Source of the DNA: Saccharopolyspora sp. NFXS83
GTDB lineage: Bacteria; Actinomycetota; Actinomycetes; Mycobacteriales; Pseudonocardiaceae
Reading direction: 5' to 3'
Assembly (NCBI RefSeq): GCF_026241095.1
Contig: NZ_JAPFGB010000002.1
Location: 62,001-126,000 of the forward strand
Length of the DNA: 64,000 nt
Below the pieces are notes generated by a model. The model worked only from the letters and a program-made list of their open reading frames with translations, made no database searches and was not told the origin of the DNA. Shown in pieces: positions 17,201 through 27,600 of the stretch (position 1 is the first letter of the stretch; each line of letters opens with the position of its first letter). A program made the translations under genes and the position numbers.

Positions 17201-17427
17201 TCCTTGGACAGCGCGTCGCCGTCCCTCCGGAACACCGTCCGCAACACCGCGAACTTGGCCACCAGCAGCCGCAACGCCTCTTGTGCGGTGCCGTGGTCGA
17301 GTCCGCCCTCGACCCGCAATGCCAGCGAGAGGTTGTTGGCTCCGCTGTCGGGAACGAACTCGTCGAGCATCCACAGCGCGATCTCCTTGCGCGTGGCGGG
17401 AATCGCGGCGTGCGCGGTCTCGGTCAC
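14296..17427 (-). CDS. NRPS module C-A-PCP, proposed beta-alanine incorporation (KirB-like)
   Basis: 1043 aa. Condensation domain (about 10-430) with active-site HHAVSDV (near residue 135; the usual last Gly is Val), adenylation domain (about 450-935) with YTSGSTGRPKG, FSFDTS, NVYGPTE and GSDKIDY, and a carrier domain with GGHSLL (Ser near 991). No thioesterase. My reading of the binding-pocket residues is D-T-L-Q-L-G-V-I-W, which I cannot match to a standard beta-alanine code. Beta-alanine is inferred from panD in the cluster and from the elfamycin pathway. Start GTG at 17427 follows GGAGAG and nearly overlaps the stop of the Dieckmann cyclase gene. It would condense beta-alanine onto the beta-ketoacyl chain from the last PKS module and pass it to the cyclase. 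Confidence 0.88.
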   Translation of the reverse strand: MTETAHAAIPATRKEIALWMLDEFVPDSGANNLSLALRVEGGLDHGTAQEALRLLVAKFAVLRTVFRRDGDALSKEVLAAEAVHVELERARPGTVDPATWLTGFVARPFRADGTPLLRAVLLDDGGDDTFCLALHHAVSDVQSTAVLRAEFAEFCTVLAAGGSLDAAASEEVEPWQEPAPSADSERFWREQLRGFDSAGLELWCEKPDSAETTLRGDEVTHVLSPEAHAVVRRLRKELRAPESVVLLAAYAVLLAAHGAGPDLVVGSPFNTRGRDAQDAVGYHSSLLPLRLAVDRAGTFRQLTASSRGVFLEALAHLDFSADEMLDVVERSGSHWRNVLFRHAFNYVPHSAGQREFSLAGRPASLVTVENGYSQFDLEFFVTSDQDSATVRAVFYTGVLDRADVELMVRRYDALLVRLGADLDAPLGSVSAWCERDHEIVGAANDTGDKPPERTVLHEFARQVAANPAAVALRDAERDVSYGALWNAAIDVRDRLRAHGAVRGDVIALFLPRGPELAAAVFGVWLAGATYLPLDPNHPEQRIGYQLDDAGARTVLAGPGTRVPGDRAVLAVDAVRGGSEVADDVLADAVAADPAEFAYLIYTSGSTGRPKGIPILHRSLLNVIVDYAHRFGVADSARPTAWLSTFSFDTSALELMMPLITGGHTAVLPDEARTDGSLLADAISRYDIRFLQATPTTWRLVADRVADLLDGCSLLCGGEPLPAGLARKLVATGARLWNVYGPTESTIWATAGEVRPDSEGRIDVGAPVAGTTVFIAGPDGEPLPVGVRGELCVAGVGVGPGYHARPELTADRFGTDDAHGRFYRSGDVARWRADGRIDLHGRIDRQVKLRGNRVELGEVEAVLLAHPDVSAAAVVVAGDPGGEGVLAAFVRMPERPGAVDALWDHARAALPAAVVPHHFTVVTSFPRTGSDKIDYLALAESAAQLRAGGGASAAADEEVADDLTAHLVELWRALLERPELDRASHFFTNGGHSLLGATLAQRIRDTTGVRLKLADIFESPTPTALAARLRHLDPAVAVPTGPAD

Positions 17428-17428
17428 G

Positions 17429-18274
17429 TCATCTCTCCAGTAGTCCGGCGACGGCTTCCGCCGTGCCCGGAGCGCGCAGCAGATCCCGGTGCTCGACGTC
17501 GAAGCGCAGCTCATCGGCGATCTTGATGGGGGCGATGCCCTCGGTGGCCCGCATCCGGTTCAAACCGCTGCCCGTGCTGGCCGAAGTGATCACGGTCGCC
17601 CGTTCCCACCCGGGACGGGGGTCGAGCCGGGCCGCCACCCCGAGGTAGCTCAGGAACGAACCGACCAGGCCGACCAGTTCGTCCGCGTAGTCCTCGCCCA
17701 GTCCGGCGCGGGTGAACGCGGCGGCGCCCACCGGCCGGAACGCGGCGAACAGCGCACCGGCGAATCCCGCGGGATCCGCGCCGGGCGACTCCGCCAGCCC
17801 CTGGGCGGTCCGCGACAGCTCCTCCACCTCGCGTTCGCTCAGCACCGAGGTCATGTTCCCGATCACCCTGCCGAACTGGAGGTGCACCGTCGGCACGTCG
17901 ACCAGTTCCGGGTCGAACACGATCACCTGGGGCGCGATCTCCTGCGATCGGGCGAGTTCCGCGGCCAGCGCACCGGCGAACACCGAGCCCGCGCAGTAGC
18001 CCAGCACGGCCCGCACCGCGCGCCCGCTCGCGCGGACCTCGGCCAACCAGGGTTCGAGGTAGTCCGCCGGGGAGTACTCCGCGTCCGGGGTGCGCTGCGG
18101 CGCGACGGTCTGCCACAGGGCGCAGTCCGGGCGCAGACCTGGCGCCAGTTCGGCGAACCCGCCCTCGTTGCGCCCGGTCACCGGGAAGTCTGCGGCGAGC
18201 ACGACGTCCGCGGTGGGTGCGTCTGCGGTCGGGACGGCGTCGCGCACGACGCTCCACACACCGGGATCAGGCAT
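17429..18274 (-). CDS. Pyridone-forming Dieckmann cyclase (KirHI/FacHI/NcmC-like)
   Basis: 281 aa, alpha/beta-hydrolase fold resembling a type II thioesterase, but the nucleophile elbow reads GYCAGS with Cys94 instead of Ser. Asp121 (VIVFDPELV) and His262 (DVEHRDLL) complete a Cys-Asp-His triad with spacing like the Dieckmann cyclases that release tetramate and pyridone antibiotics. Expected reaction: carbanion attack in a beta-ketoacyl-beta-alanyl thioester on the PCP of the adjacent NRPS, giving a 3-acyl-4-hydroxy-(dihydro)pyridone and freeing the chain. The NRPS lacks its own thioesterase, which fits. ATG at 18274 has AGGAG eight bases upstream. First gene after a terminator-like hairpin, so it probably begins a new transcript. 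Confidence 0.88.
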   Translation of the reverse strand: MPDPGVWSVVRDAVPTADAPTADVVLAADFPVTGRNEGGFAELAPGLRPDCALWQTVAPQRTPDAEYSPADYLEPWLAEVRASGRAVRAVLGYCAGSVFAGALAAELARSQEIAPQVIVFDPELVDVPTVHLQFGRVIGNMTSVLSEREVEELSRTAQGLAESPGADPAGFAGALFAAFRPVGAAAFTRAGLGEDYADELVGLVGSFLSYLGVAARLDPRPGWERATVITSASTGSGLNRMRATEGIAPIKIADELRFDVEHRDLLRAPGTAEAVAGLLER

Positions 18275-18322
18275 CGGTGGTTCTCCTGTTTTTCAGGCAT
18301 CGAACAGGTGGGATTGAATCGC

Positions 18323-18352
18323 AGCATAATGAGCTCTCGACGAGCTTGTCCA
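18323..18352 (-). promoter_or_regulatory. Candidate promoter for the Dieckmann cyclase/NRPS operon
   Basis: Read leftwards: TGGACA, an 18-bp spacer, TATGCT. The predicted start lies about 40 bases before the cyclase ATG at 18274. Both hexamers are imperfect, but the region is locally AT-rich and follows a terminator-like hairpin. Confidence 0.35.
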
Positions 18353-18555
18353 GATCTTTCGCGGCGCACCGGAAACAGTGCTCGAAGGCAGATCTCCGAC
18401 GTTCCGTCAAGCACTCCAGAACTACAGTCGAACAGCGCGGAACAGCAATTATCCCAGGTCCCACGCGCCCGGTAGCACCATTCTCCAATGCAGTCGAAAA
18501 TGCCACGAGAACGCCTTCCGAAAATAAGCGAAAGCCAGGGATGGGCTTCCGATTC

Positions 18556-18585
18556 CCCGGCCGGAACGCTTCCGTTCCGACCGGG
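18556..18585 (-). terminator. Terminator-like hairpin after the cis-AT PKS gene
   Basis: 13-bp arms with a 4-nt loop, 20 bases beyond the PKS stop. In leftward RNA the arms CCCGGUCGGAACG and CGUUCCGGCCGGG pair fully with one U-G wobble; in rightward RNA the same site is a C/A mismatch, so the stem suits leftward transcription. No U tract follows. Confidence 0.5.
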
Positions 18586-18605
18586 ATCCCCCTTCCGGCG
18601 CGGCG

Positions 18606-21600
18606 CTATTCGGCGGCGGACTCCCCCTCCGCCATGAGATCGGCCGCCAGTCGCCCGGCCAGCTCGCGAGGTGTGGGGCACTCGTAGAGCACATCGGCGG
18701 GCAGCGCCAGCCCCGTCGACCGGGTCAGGTGATCGCGCAGCTCGATCGCGGTCACCGAAGACAGGCCGAGGTCGAAGAACTCCTCGTCCGGTCCGATCAG
18801 CTCACCGCCGGAATGTCCCAGCACCGCCGAGGACAACTCGACCACTCCCCCGAGCACGACCTCCGGCCAGTCCGCCCTGGGCAGCTCCGCAAGGCGGCGG
18901 CGCAACCGGTCCGGTTCGGCCTCCGCCACGACCTCATCGCCCTCAGCTGCGCACTCCCCGGTGGACTCCTGCTCCTGGAACGCGGTGGACAGTCGGACGA
19001 CGGGGTGCCCGGCGTCGAGGATGCCGGGCAGCGCTGCCGCGAGCGCCGCCGACCGCAGCTCGTCGGCGCACACCGAGACGACGGCTCGCCCTCGCAGCGC
19101 ACGGGTCCGCGCGATCCCGTCGAAGAACTCCGCGACCTCGGGGGCGCCCGGCTCGGACAGCAGCACCAGCACCGCGCACCCCTCGTCCAGCGCACGCACG
19201 AGCCGCGAGGCCCCTTCCAGGTCGTCCGCCGCGCGGGCGCGGAGGATCGCGGTCGGCGGCGGATCGGTAGGCAGGCCCGCGATCAGTTCCGCCACCCGTC
19301 CCGGCTCCGCCGCGTGCGGCTCACCCTGCGCGGCACTGCCGCCGAGCGGCACGCAGCGGGCGCCCGAATCGGCCAGCGCACGGGAGAACTCCTCGTCCAC
19401 GCCGCTGAGGAGCACCGTTCCCCGTGATCGCCACGTTCCGGCACCGGCGATCGCCGGCTCGACCTCGGTCGTCCTGCGGACGAACGCGCCCTCCGCTCGC
19501 AGCGCCAGCTCCCGTTCCCCGGTGAGCAGCGCGGCGCACAGCCGAGAGCGCAGCGCACCGTCCACGACGTCCGGGAGGTCGACGGCCCCACCTGGAGCCG
19601 CCCACAACGCCGCGTGCGCGGCGGACACCGGCGGATCACCGGCCGACACCACCGCCCCGCGCCTGGTCAGCGACCACAGTGGAACCGGTTGATCACCGGT
19701 GTGCGCGCGGCCCGGGAGGCACGCCACCGGCCGGTCCTGCAAGGCCAGCAACGAAACCACTGCGACGACCGCCGGTGGGACGGCGACCTCGCCGGTCTCG
19801 TCGGCGAACACCACCCCGACGTCGGCGCCGTGCCGCGCGAGCGCTCCGGCGATCGGGTCCGCGAGCTCGCGGCCTTCACCTACGGCGGGCGCCACCACGA
19901 GGTGCTCGCCTACCAGGACCGGGTCGTCGGTCAACTCCAGCGGAGCCCATTCGACCGCGCTCAACCGCACTCGCTCCCGCGGTGCGCGGACTCGCGCCAA
20001 CGCGGCCAGCACCTCGGTCGCCGGTTCGTCCCCGCGCAGCCCGAGCAGCCGCAGCGCGGCCTCCGGATCGGTACCGGCCAACCGCACCGGATCAGCGGCG
20101 GGCTCGGGCCGCGCGGTGGCCCGCGGCCAGTAGCGGCGGTGCTGGAACGCGTACCGGGGCAGCTCGACGCGCCGCGCCGAGGTGCCCGCGAACATCTCAG
20201 CCCAGTCGACGTCGACTCCCCGGACGTGCAGCGCGCCCAAGGCGTCTCCCACCGACCGCACCTCGTCGCGGTCGCGCCGCAGCAACGATGCGACCGGTAT
20301 CTCGTCGTCGGTCCAGTGCTCGCGGGCCTGCGGGCCCAGCACCGCGTCCGGCCCGACCTCCAGCACCGCGCTCGCCCCCGACTTCCGCAATTCGTCCAAG
20401 GCGTCCGCGAACCGGACGGTGCCGCGCAACTGCTGCACCCAGTACTCGGGTGCCGTCATCTTCTCGGCGGTGCGCACCGTCGAGACGATCGGGATCTCCG
20501 GTTCGGCGAAGGTGACGCCCGCGGCGACCTCGCGGAACTCCGCCAGCAGCGGATCGACGTGCGGGGAGTGGAATGCCGCGGTGGTCCGCAGCCGACGGGT
20601 CCGGTACCCGTCGCCGGCCAACCGCTCCGCCAGCTCGAGCACGGCCGTCTCGTCACCCGACAGCACCACCGACTCCCGGCCGTTCACGGCCGCGATGTCC
20701 ACTTCGGACTCAAGTCCGGCCAGCAGGGGGCGCACCAGCCGTTCGGAGGCCCGGACCGCCACCATCGCAGCGTTCGCGGGCAGGGCCCGCATCAGCCTGC
20801 CGCGTGCGGCGACCAACGCCGCCGCGTCCGGCAACGCCACCATGCCCGCGACGTGCGCCGCGACCAGCTCGCCCACCGAGTGACCGGCCAGCAGGCGCGG
20901 CCGGACACCGCATCGCCGCAGCAGCCGGAAGGCCGCCACTTCCAGGGCGAACAACGCGGGCTGGGCGTACTCGGTGCGATCGAGCAGCGCGCCGTCGTCC
21001 ACGACCTCGCGCAGCGGACGCGGCAGGTGCCGGTCGAACTCGGCGCACACCTCGGCGAAGGCCGACGCGAACGCGGGGAACCGCTCGGCCAGCCCACGCC
21101 CCATCCCGGCCCGTTGGCTGCCCTGGCCGGTGAACAGCAGCGCGGTCCGGTGCCGTCCTGCGACACCGCGCAGCACCGAGGGCGCGACGCGGTCGTGCGC
21201 CAGCGCATCCAGCGCCGCCCGCAACTCGTCCGCGCCCGAACCGGTGAGCACCGCGCGGTGGCGCAACGCCGCTCTGCCCGTGGCCAGCGAGCGGGCCACG
21301 TCAGCAGGCGGCCGGTCCGGTTTTCCGTCCACATCGGACAACAATCGGGATGCCTGGTCCCGCAACGCCTCCGGCGAGCGCGCGGACAGCAGCCACGGGA
21401 GGGAGCCGCACTCGCGGTCCTCCGAGGCCGGTTCGGCCTCCGGGGGCTGTTCCAAGATCACGTGCGCGTTGGTGCCGCTGATGCCGAACGACGACACCGC
21501 GCCCCGGCGCGGTCGTCCCCGCTCCGGCCACGGCACCTGCTCGGTCAGCAGCCGCACACCACCGGTGCTCCAGTCGACGTGCGGTGACGGGGTCGCGGCG

Positions 21601-24600
21601 TGGAGGCTTCGCGGGAGCGTCCCGTGCCGCAGCGCCAGCACGGTCTTGATCACCCCGGCGACTCCCGCCGCGGCCTGGGTGTGCCCGAGGTTCGACTTCA
21701 CCGAACCCAGCAGCAGCGGTTCGGCCGCGGCGCGGCCCTGTCCGTAGGTCGCCAGCAGCGCGCCCGCCTCGATGGGGTCGCCCAGCGTCGTTCCCGTGCC
21801 GTGCGCCTCGACGGCGTCGACTTCGGACGGTTCGAGTCCTGCGGTGGCCAGCGCCTGTTCGATCACCCGTTGCTGCGCCGGGCCGCTGGGAGCGGTCATC
21901 CCGTTGCTGGCTCCGTCCGAGTTCACCGCGCTGCCCCGGACCACCGCCAGCACCTCGTGCCCGAGCCGCCGCGCGCGCGACAGCCGCTCGACGAGCAGCA
22001 CCCCTGCCCCCTCGGACATCCCGGTGCCGTCCGCGCCGGCGCCGAACGGCTTGCACCGACCGTCCGGGGCGAGCCCGCGCTGCCTGCTGAACTCGACGAA
22101 CACGGCGGGCGTGGACAGCACGGTGACCCCGCCCGCCAACGCCATCGAGCACTCCCCGTCTCGGACCGCCCTGGCGGCCAGGTGCAGCGCCACCAACGAC
22201 GACGAGCACGCGGTGTCCACCGTCAGCGCGGGCCCCTGCAAGCCGAAGGCGTAGGCGATCCGCCCCGACAGCACACCACCGCCGACCCCGGGAGCGAGGA
22301 ATCCCTCCGCGTCCTGCCCGTCGAGGTGGGCGCCGTAGTCCTGGTACATCATCCCGGCGAACACCCCGGTGCGGCTGCCGCGCAGCGCTTCCGGATCCAT
22401 CCCGGCGTCTTCGAACGCCTCCCAGCTCGCCTCCAGCAGCAGCCGTTGCTGCGGATCCATCGCCAACGCCTCGCGCGGCGAGATGCCGAAGAACCCCGCG
22501 TCGAAGTCGGCGGCACCAGCGACGAAACCGCCCCGGTCGACGTAGGAGGTGCCCGGGTGGTCCGGGTCCGGGTGGTGCAGCCGGGCGAGATCCCAGCCCC
22601 GGTCGTCCGGGAACGGGCCGATCGCATCACCGCCCGAGCTCAGCAGTTCCCAGAAGTCGGCGGGCGTGCCGATCCCGCCCGGGAAGCGGCAGCTCATCCC
22701 GACGATCACCACCGAGTCCTCGGCCGGAGCGGGTGGCAACGACCGCGGCACCACCGCGTCGCTCGGTGCCGCCGCACGGCCCGCGAGCCCGATGCGCAGG
22801 TGGCCGGCGAGCGCGGCCGGGGTCGGGTGGTCGAACACCACGGTGGCGGGCAGCCGCAGCCCGGTCGCCGTGTTCAACCGGTTGCGCAGCTCGACCGCGC
22901 TCGCCGAACCGAACCCGAGGTCCTTGAAGGCTCGATCCGCGCCGACCTGATCCGGCGCGGTCAACCCCAGCACGGCGGCGGCGTGCGCGCCGACCAGCTC
23001 CAACAGCACCGCTTCCTGCTCCTCGGGCACCAGCGCCGCGAGCCGTCCGGCCAGGTCGGACACCGCGCCCGCACCCGCCTGCACTACCCGTCGGGCGGAA
23101 GTGCGCACGAGCCCGCGCAGCAGTGGTGGCACGCCGTCCGGCTGGGCGCGCAGCGCCGCCGGGTCGATCCGCAGCGGCACCAGCACCCGCTGCGCGGTGC
23201 CGAGCGCGGCGTCGAACAGGGCCAACGCGTGCTCGGCCGACATCGCGGGGAACCCGGACCGGTCGAACCGGGCGCGATCGGCGCCACCGGTCATCTCGCT
23301 CTCCGCCGCCCACAGGCCCCAGGCCAGCGACGTGGCCGTGCCGCTGCGGGAGGCGAGCGCGTCCAGCGCCGCGTTCGCCGCGGAATAGGCGGCCTGGCCG
23401 AGACCACCCAGCAACCCGGCCGCCGAGGAGAACAGCACCAGCTTCGCGCCGGGGACGACTTCGGCCAGGGCTAGCGCCGCGTCCACCTTGGGGCGCAGCA
23501 CGGCGGCCAGCCGCTCCGGGGTCAGCTCGGCGGCCAAGGCGTCGTCGAGCACTCCCGCCGCGTGCACCACCGCGGTCACCGGACGGGCCGCGGCCCGCAC
23601 CGCGTCGGCGAGCTGCGCGCGGTCGGCGACATCGCAGGCGCGCGTCGTCACGTGAGCCCCCAGCCCGGTCAGCTCCTCGGTGAGCTCGCTGACGGCGGAC
23701 GGACCCCGGCGGCTGAGCAGCAGCAGGTGCCGGACCCCCCGTTCGCGCACCAGGTGCCGGGCGACCAGCCCGCCCAAGGTGCCCGCGGCTCCGGTGATCA
23801 GCACCGTGCCCTCAGGATCCCAGCAGTCCACCACCGGAGCCTCGACGTCCACTTTGGATAGACGGGGTACCCGGACGACGCCGCCGTGCACGGCGAGCTG
23901 CGGCTCCCCGCTGGCGAGCGCGGCGGGCAGCGGCTCCGCATCACCGGCCACGTCCAGCAGCACGAAGCGATCCGGGTGTTCGAGCTGAACCGAACGCAGC
24001 AGCCCCCACACGGCGGCGCCGCCGACGTGCTCGACCACCGGGCCCGCGCCGCGACTGGTCACCACGACCAGCACGGAACCCGCGAACCGCTCCTCCGCCA
24101 GCCAGCACCGCACGGTGGCCAGCGCCCACTCGGCGGCCTCCCCCGGCGCCGAACCCTCCGGCGCACCGACCAGAACGGTCCCGGCGACCGGACCGGACGC
24201 GGCCAGCGCTGCGAAGTCCGGAACCCGGCGCACCGGAGCACCGGCCGACTCCCACGCCGCGACGTCGACCCCGTCACCGACCAGCGCGACGGGCGTGACC
24301 GGTGCGGGCCCCGTGGGCAATGCCGCCCACTCCAACCGCAGCAGATCGTTCGCGGTCACGGCCGGGGCGCTGCTCGACTCCCGCAGGGTGAGGGAATCCA
24401 CCGATGCCACGGTGGCCCCCGTCGCGTCGCCCGCCCACACCCGCACCGAGTCGCTCCCGGCCGGGGTGAGCCGGACCCGCAGGGCGTCCGCTCCGACGGC
24501 GTGCAGCCGGACCCCGCTCCACAGGAACGGCAACCACGGCCGTGCGCCGGAGCCCGAGGTGAACCCGCCCAGCGCGACCGGATGCAGCGCCGCGTCCAGC

Positions 24601-27600
24601 AGCGCGGGGTGCAGCCCGAATCCGGAGGCGTCCGGGCCGGGCAGGGTCGCCTCGGCGAAGATCTCCTCCCCGCGCCGCCAGACTCCGCGCAGGCCGCGGA
24701 AAGCGGGTCCGTAGGTCAGCCCCACTTCGGACATGCGCTCGTGCAGGTCCGCCGCGTCGACCGGCTCGGCCCCCTCGGGCGGCCACTGCTGCTCACCGGG
24801 CGGTTCTCCGACCCCGCCGGGGGCGAGCACCCCGCTCGCGTGCTCGATCCACGAAGTGCCGTCCACGCAGCCGTGCAGGGAGAACGCCCGGCGTCCGCCG
24901 GGTTCGGGAGCACCGACCGCCAGGTGAATCCGCGCGGCGCCACCGGACGGCAGCACCATCGGGGCCTGCAAGTTCAGCTCGTCCAGCAGGTCGCACCCGG
25001 TCTCGTCTCCCGCGCGCAACGCCATCTCGACGTAAGCGGTGCCGGGCAGCACGACGGCGCCCTGCACGACGTGGTCGGCGAGCCAGCCGTGGGTGGCCAC
25101 GGACAACCGGCCGGTCAGCACCACGCCCTCGCCGTCGGCGGCGGGCACGATCGCGCCGAACAGCGGGTGCTCCACCGCGGTGAGCCCGAGCGCCGAGGCG
25201 TCACCGCCCGCGGCACCCGCCACCCAGTACCGCTCCCGCTGGAAGGCGTAGGTGGGCAGCTCGACGCGGCGGGCGGCGGGGAACACCGCGCTCCAGTCCG
25301 GACGGACCCCCCGCACGTGCAACTCCGCCAGCGCGGTCAGGACCCGCTCCATGCCGCCCTCATCGCGGCGCAGCGTGGCGACGACGACCGCCTCGGATCC
25401 GGCGGCGTCGACGGCTTCTTGCGCGCCGAACGAGACCACGGGATGGGGCGAGACCTCCACCAGCGCGGTGCAGCCCCGGTCGAGCAACGCCGTCACCGCC
25501 GAGTCGAACCGCACGGTTCGGCGCAGGTTCCGGTACCAGTACTCGGCGTCCCACGCGGCGGCTTCCACCCATGAACCGTCCACCGTGGAGTAGAACGGGA
25601 TCTCGGGAACGCGGGGAGCCACCGGGGCGAGGTCCGCCAGCAGCCGCTCCCGGATGGCCTCGACGTGCGCGGAGTGCGACGGGTAGTCCACGTCGACGCG
25701 GCGGGCGCGCACGCCCCCGGCCTCGCACTCGGCGAGCAGTTCGGTCAGCGCATCCGGATCGCCGGAGACCACCACGGATCGGGGGCCGTTGATCGCGGCC
25801 AGCGACAGGCGGTCCACCCACCGCGCGGTCAGGTCGGCGCATTCCGCGGCGGACACCGCCAACGACACCATCCCTCCCCTGCCGGACAGCTCCAGCAGCG
25901 CCCGGCTGCGCAAGGTGACGACCCGAGCGGCGTCCTCCAGCGACAACGCGCCCGTGACGCAGGCGGCGGCGATCTCGCCCTGGCTGTGGCCCGCGACGGC
26001 GGCCGGTCGGACGCCCAGCGACCGCCACAGCTCGGCCAGCGACACCATCACCGCGAACAGCACCGGCTGCACCACGTCGACCCGGTCCAAGCCGGGTTCG
26101 CCGGGCGCGCCGCGCAGGACCCCGGCCAGCGACCAGTCGACGAACGGCCGCATCGCCCGCTCGCACTCGTCCAACCGATCCCGGAACACCGGTGCGGACT
26201 CCAGCAGGGCGGCGGCCATCCCGGTCCACTGCGACCCCTGGCCCGGGAACAGGAACGCCACCTCCCCCGCAGGGCCGGTGGTGCCTTCCACGACCGCAGC
26301 CGACGGAACGCCGTCGGCGAGGCTCGCGAGGCCGCGCAGGGTGCCGTCACCGTCCTCGCCCACCACGACCGCGCGGTGCTCCCACGCGGTGCGGGTCGTC
26401 GCCAGCGAGAGACCGATGTCCGCGGTGGCGACACCGGGATGCTCGGTGACGAACCCGTGCAGCGCCGCGGCCTGCGCGCGCAGCGCCGCCACCGACCTGC
26501 CGGAGACCACCCACGGCCACGGTCCCGAGCTCACCTCCGGTGCCGCGTCGTCCGCGGACTCCGCCTGTTCGAGGATCACGTGCGCGTTGGTGCCGCTGAC
26601 GCCGAACGACGACACCGCGGCCCGGCGCGGCCTGCGCACCGGCGGCCAGGGCGCCGGTTCGGTCAGCAGCCGCACCTGGCCGGACCTCCAGTCCACGTGC
26701 GGGCTCGGTTCGCCGGCGTGCAGCGTCCTGGGCAGTTCCCCGTGCCGCATCGCCAGCACCATCTTGATGATTCCGGCGACACCGGACGCGGCCTGGGTGT
26801 GCCCGATGTTGGACTTGACCGACCCCAGCCGCAGCGGGTGCTCCCGCTCCCGCCCGTAGGTGGCGAGCACGGCCTGCGCCTCGACCGGATCGCCCAGCGG
26901 CGTTCCGGTGCCGTGCGCCTCGACCGCGTCCACCTCCGCGGTGGACAGGCCCGCGTCGGCCAGCGCCGCGTGGATGACCCGCTGCTGAGCCGGCCCGTTC
27001 GGTGCGGTCAGGCCGTTGCTGGCGCCGTCCGAGTTCACCGCCGTGCCGCGCACCACCGCGAGCACCGGGTGGCCGAGGCGGCACGCGTCCGCCAGCCGCT
27101 CCACTGCCAGCACGCCGACGCCTTCCGCCCAAGCGGTGCCGTCGGCGGCGGCCGAGAACGACTTGCAGCGGCCGTCCGGGGCGAGGCCGCGCTGCGCGCT
27201 GAACTCCACGAACGGGTCCGGTGTCGCCAGCACGGTGACGCCACCGGCCAGCGCGAACGAGCACTCGCCCCGGCGCAGCGCCTGCACCGCCTGGTGCAAC
27301 GCCACCAAGGAGGACGAGCACGCGGTGTCCACGCTGACCGCCGGTCCCTCCAGGCCCAGCTCGTAGGCGACGCGGCCGGAAACGACGCTTCCCGCGCCGT
27401 AGCTGCCCGCGTAGTCGTGGTACATCACCCCGGCGAACACGCCCGAGTTGCTGCCCCGCAACGAGGTCGGGTCGATCCCCGCACCTTCCACCGCTTCCCA
27501 CGCCACTTCCAAGAACAGGCGTTGCTGCGGGTCGGTGCGCTCCGCCTCGCGGGGGGCGATGCCGAAGAACCCTGCGTCGAACCAGGCCGCGTCGTGCAGG

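Larger units (their letters stand above)
18275..18605. other. Intergenic region between cis-AT PKS and Dieckmann cyclase
   Basis: 331 bases with no supportable gene, visibly richer in A/T than the flanking coding DNA. Both neighbours are leftward genes. It holds a terminator-like hairpin just after the PKS stop (18556-18585) and a promoter-like pair nearer the cyclase (18323-18352). This is the only sizeable break in the leftward run from 64000 to the NRPS. Confidence 0.65.

Noticed and set aside
13000-17526. A 1508-codon open frame on the plus strand
   Set aside because: It is antisense to the AT, methyltransferase and NRPS genes, which have complete conserved motifs. The frame is Arg/Gln/Val/His-rich with no domains, as expected opposite high-GC codons.
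17429-18274. Ordinary type II editing thioesterase
   Set aside because: The nucleophile is Cys in GYCAGS, and the gene sits directly before a TE-less NRPS, which favours the Dieckmann cyclase reading.
18275-18605. Small open frames in the gap before the Dieckmann cyclase
   Set aside because: Their composition is unlike the neighbouring genes and none has a ribosome-binding site with recognisable sequence; the region is better explained as terminator plus promoter.
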